Shown piece after piece: positions 60,402 through 64,000 of a stretch of 64,000 nucleotides of DNA. This DNA is from Trichinella spiralis (taxonomy: Eukaryota > Nematoda > Enoplea > Trichinellida > Trichinellidae): the NCBI GenBank assembly GCA_000181795.3, contig CM012953.1, forward strand, positions 17,504-81,503, in the 5' to 3' direction. Every line of letters begins with the position of its first letter. Position 1 is the stretch's first letter. The notes below the pieces were generated by a model. The model was not told the origin of the DNA and made no database searches. It saw only the letters and a list, made by a program, of their open reading frames with translations. The translations under genes and the position numbers were made by a program.

Positions 60402-63400
60402 ATGCAGCTTTTAGCAAAACAGTTTAACATATATTTTGGTTTGCTTGCAATGTTCCAGTTCCTCTTTTTTCTTTTACTTTTTGAAACAATACTAAAAGTT
60501 AGTTCTTCCGACGTTTTCAGTCCTTATGAAAGCAGGTGAATAATTTTCAGCTATAATGCCAGATGTAACACATCATGAGATAAATTTCAGAGCACGTATT
60601 CTCATACATGATGGTAACATTTTCTTTCATCCTGGTGAAAACAAGAATATTTCTTTTGTTACGAATCATCATGGTTCTATAACTTTTGGCGATGTCGACA
60701 TAAATTCAGTTGCAACTTTAGTAATTGCAAAATTCACAATTCAATGAACAATTTATAATTTAATAATTATAATTTTTCATATTTTATGAATTTTTAGAAT
60801 GTTGTAAATGCTTTAAAGCACCGTCTTTTATATTTGGAAACTAGGCAAAACATTTCTGTAGAACAATTGCATGGAATGGCACAAAGTCAGTCAAGATTGC
60901 AAGTATCACTGCAGACTATTCAAGCGCAAGTAATTTATTTTTAATTTCGTGACTTTTATGACTTTTGAATTTTAATTTTCTTTATTTGTTTTAAAGTTTT
61001 TATTTTTATTTTCACACAGATTGAAAGTTTCACATCTCCAAAAGATTATTCACAACCAATGCAAAAAAAATTGCGAAAACTTATTCGCAATTTCAATGCA
61101 GTTCGAAAAGTATATGCTGTTTTAAATGAATGTAGTTAACTTTTAAATATTTTTTTCAGTCTCTCAGTAAAAACGAGTGCGATAGTAGCCCTTGTCAAAA
61201 TGGAGCAATGTGCATTGATGCATATGAAAGGTTTTACTGCATTTGCTCTATGGAGTTTACAGTAAGTTGATCAAAATTTTTGATAATTTTAAGTAGTATT
61301 TTAAAAATTTAATTATTAAATACTTTAAAATTTCTTAATCAAAATAAGAATGTTTAAAATAATAATAAGCATTTAGTAATAACTGGCATGCTTTTGAAAT
61401 GAAAAAATGTGTTTAGAAATACTAATTAAAGAATTTTAATTAATAAACATTTTTAACATTAAGGGTCCTACCTGCGCTGAAGACATCGATGAATGTACTT
61501 TATACAAGGACACTGATCTTGGGTGTCAAAACGGAGGCACTTGCTTGAACACTCATGGAGGATACAGGTTATAACTATTTTTAAGTTACAAGATATATTT
61601 TACTTTAGAATTTTGAATACAGATGTCAATGTCCTCCAAACTGGCATGGATACAGATGTTCAGAATCTCACGATAGTTGTAAAACAGCAAGTCCAAATGC
61701 TTTATGTGGACCACATGGAATTTGTCTGCCGTTGGCTAATCCGCATGCTGGTCAAGTATATTTCATTCAGTTTTTCATTCATAGATATTGTTTTTATTAT
61801 GAAGTATACAAATACGGATGATTTCATAAGTTTTTCACTTTAAAACAGTAAGTAAAAAACTAAAAGTAAAAAGTAAAAAAAGGCTTTAAAAACAGTTAGG
61901 CTTAAATTAAATATATAAATATGTAGAAAAATATTTAAATTCTTGTAAGTTACTTACTTAATAATTTGCTAATTATTTTATATTTTACTTAGCTCTTAAA
62001 AAGTATAATGATATTAAGAATTTAGTTGTTATTTTAAAGTGTTTATGAGAAGTGTCGTTTTTGAACTCAGTTGTTAAAGTATGCGCTAATTTCTACTCAA
62101 ATGTTTAATTGTAAATATGTAAATAATGTCTAAGAAATGTAAATATATGTAAAAATTGTTATATCATTAATCAAATGTATGAAGCAATCACATAACATCG
62201 TTGTATATTTTAAGATAAATTTTGATTACGGATCATTTTTTATCACTGAAGCAATTTATTTGTATTGTGCATGTTTAGGCTTCTTACAGCTGCATTTGTG
62301 AACCAGGATGGAAATCCAGTGATTCAATAACAAATCCTTATTGCATTGATGTAGATGAGTGTTTGAGCAATCCTTGCTTCCATGGTGTGACGTGCATAAA
62401 TCTCCCAGGAAGTTTTAAATGTGGGAGTTGTCCAACTGGTACTGTTTTTCTACTGACACCTTTGTTGTATAAACTTTTGCCTTCTAGGATACACAGGGAA
62501 TGGCTTGCAGTGTTGGGATATAAATGAATGTTCAGAAAACAATGGTGGATGTTCAACAAATCCAAAGGTTCAGTGCATAAATACTTACGGGAGCTTTTAT
62601 TGTGGTAGCTGTCCAGCTGGTTATGAGGGTGATGGATACAGTTGTTCAAAGGTATCCATGTGTGAGAGAAATCCGTGTCATGCTTCTGCCACATGCATAA
62701 ATATGCCGGGTTTACCATAAAGTTTCGTTTGAAAAATCTGTTTCTCTTAAATGAGTTAATTATTTAGAAAGTCCAAAAGGATTTCGATGTCAGTGTCCAT
62801 CTGGGACTGTTGGAGATGGCATTGGACTGCTTGGATGTCAGCTGTCTCAGGAAGATCCTTGCACACCAAATCCTTGTTTAAATGGAGGAATCTGCCAAGT
62901 TCTATTCATTCAATTAAAACTGCAAAATGAGTTTGGTTTCATTTTTAAATTAATTTAGGCATACAGTTCATCACGATTTATTTGTCACTGTAAACCAGAA
63001 TATGTTGGTGATAGATGCGATGAGTTTACAAGCTGTCATAGCTCACCTTGTCAGAATGGAGGAACTTGCGTTTCTAATCCCCAAGGTGGATATACTTGTC
63101 ACTGTAAACCAGGAATGAATGGAAAATTCTGTGAACATGAATCAGACAGTAATTTCTTTTGTTTATCATATGTGTTATTAAAAGTTCATAATTTCTAGCT
63201 TGTGACAAATTTTATGAGCAAAATACTGGTACTATTCAACATCCATTAGAAAGTGATACTTACAGCTCCTTGCAAACATGCTCTTGGACAATAACTGTAG
63301 AAGAAGGGAAAGTAAGTAGCATTAAAATGTTTAATTGATTTAAATGCAATCGATATTTATGAACTATAAAATATGTAGGTAATCAATGCAACGTTTCCGC

Positions 63401-63994
63401 TGTTTGATTTGGAAAAACCAGTTAGAGCAACATCAAATACTTGTCCATTTGATAACGTGACATTGTATGATGGTGCAGATGATTCGACTCCAAAAATTGG
63501 CTCTTATTGCGGTAACAAGGGAGATCTGATTGCACCAGAGGAATATACAATCACATCTACCAATAAATTACATGTTGTTTTCCAATCAGACAGAACATTT
63601 AGTGGTGCTGGTTTCAAACTGCATTGGGACGCTGTTATTCCAAGTAAGGACAGCAGCATATTAAATAAAATTTTCTTGTTATTTGATAACTGTTATTGAA
63701 TCATCTGATGATAGGTATTGAAAGCTTCAGTTTTCTGTTTAATTTTCATTTTATTATTGTTAAATAAAAACTTTCCATGGTATTCAAACTAAATATAGAT
63801 ATTTTGAAGGTTGTGGAGGACGAATTTACAAAACCAGTGGACATCTAAAATCTCCAAATTATCCTGGCGGTTATCCATCAAATTCACATTGCAGATGGAC
63901 ACTGATAACTCAGCCTGGATTTCACTACAAAGTTAAAGTTTCTAATTTAATATTTAATTTGGAAGACAGTGACTGCGCTGCTGATTTTCTTGAA
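60402..63994 (+). CDS. CUBN: Cubilin, N-terminal part (697 aa in window; continues past the edge)
   Basis: Fourteen exons: 60402-60535, 60591-60720, 60798-60929, 61020-61109, 61160-61261, 61464-61567, 61623-61755, 62279-62438, 62488-62709, 62768-62898, 62959-63148, 63199-63311, 63379-63643 and 63810-63994; a GT donor follows the last. A hydrophobic signal segment leads to a stretch like the cubilin N-terminus ([26 protein letters not shown]) and a coiled coil ([17 protein letters not shown]) that trimerises cubilin in mammals. Eight EGF domains follow, as in human cubilin, three with calcium-binding D-(I/V)-(D/N)-E-C starts and the [19 protein letters not shown] type. CUB1 begins [15 protein letters not shown]2 [12 protein letters not shown] with [10 protein letters not shown]. 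Cubilin is an endocytic receptor that works with a membrane partner (amnionless). No break is visible. Confidence 0.93.
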
Positions 63995-64000
63995 GTATAA

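Noticed and set aside
1-64000. CRISPR arrays, bacterial operons, riboswitches
   Set aside because: The window is eukaryotic with spliceosomal introns; the tandem repeats found lack unique spacers of regular length.

Overview
The window is eukaryotic nuclear DNA, AT-rich and gene-dense. Introns are mostly 45-100 nt with GT-AG ends, so exon structures can be read by joining frames at splice consensus sites. The gene set (an MtN3/SWEET sugar transporter, a small worm-type casein kinase 1, an LRR-Ig membrane receptor, secreted cystatin-like and orphan peptides) together with BEL/Pao, piggyBac and Tigger relics points to a nematode. The presence of cubilin and the BEL/Pao-rich repeats make an enoplean, Trichinella-like genome my best guess. 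That is inference, not shown by the sequence. All exon boundaries below were worked out by eye from splice sites and frame continuity.

Layout. 1-1.6 kb is part of a BEL/Pao-related fossil; a second copy lies inverted at 19.0-21.5 kb. Between them: a secreted cystatin-like gene (3.2-3.9 kb, -), a BEL/Pao reverse-transcriptase fossil (6.9-7.4 kb), a small Arg/Ser/Lys-rich protein gene (7.8-8.3 kb, +), a piggyBac relic (9.5-10.4 kb, -), a secreted orphan peptide (11.4-11.7 kb, +), an LRR-Ig-transmembrane protein (12.3-14.7 kb, -), mitochondrial ribosomal protein S18A (15.8-17.0 kb, +) and a SWEET transporter (17.2-18.2 kb, -).

23-29 kb holds a complete 24-exon SMC4 (condensin) gene. It is followed on the + strand by a C2H2 zinc-finger protein (30.6-33.1 kb), a MICU1-type mitochondrial calcium gatekeeper (34.5-36.9 kb) and a casein kinase 1-like kinase (37.7-38.9 kb). 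Two identical tRNA-Lys(UUU) genes (40.6 and 43.0 kb) bracket a tRNA relic and a decayed Tigger/pogo transposon. An intronless AFG2A/SPATA5-type AAA+ ATPase (43.5-45.9 kb, -) and a Myb/TTF1-like DNA-binding protein (46.7-48.1 kb, +) follow. A diverged paralogue of the Arg/Ser/Lys-rich gene sits at 50.6-51.1 kb (-).

51.5-58 kb is an accessory zone: an isolated SIPA1L-type PDZ exon fragment abutting an LTR-like promoter, a BEL/Pao gag fossil, and a 64-bp-TIR MITE enclosed by a perfect 87-bp direct repeat. The window ends inside a cubilin gene (60.4 kb onward): signal peptide, coiled coil, eight EGF domains and the first CUB domains.

The single-copy genes are unrelated housekeeping or membrane functions and I see no operon logic. 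The most unusual items are the pair of basic SR/K proteins with shared promoters, the hendecad-tailed LRR-Ig receptor, the AFG2A-like ATPase with a degenerate first AAA module, and the TE-derived structures at 55 kb and 41 kb.
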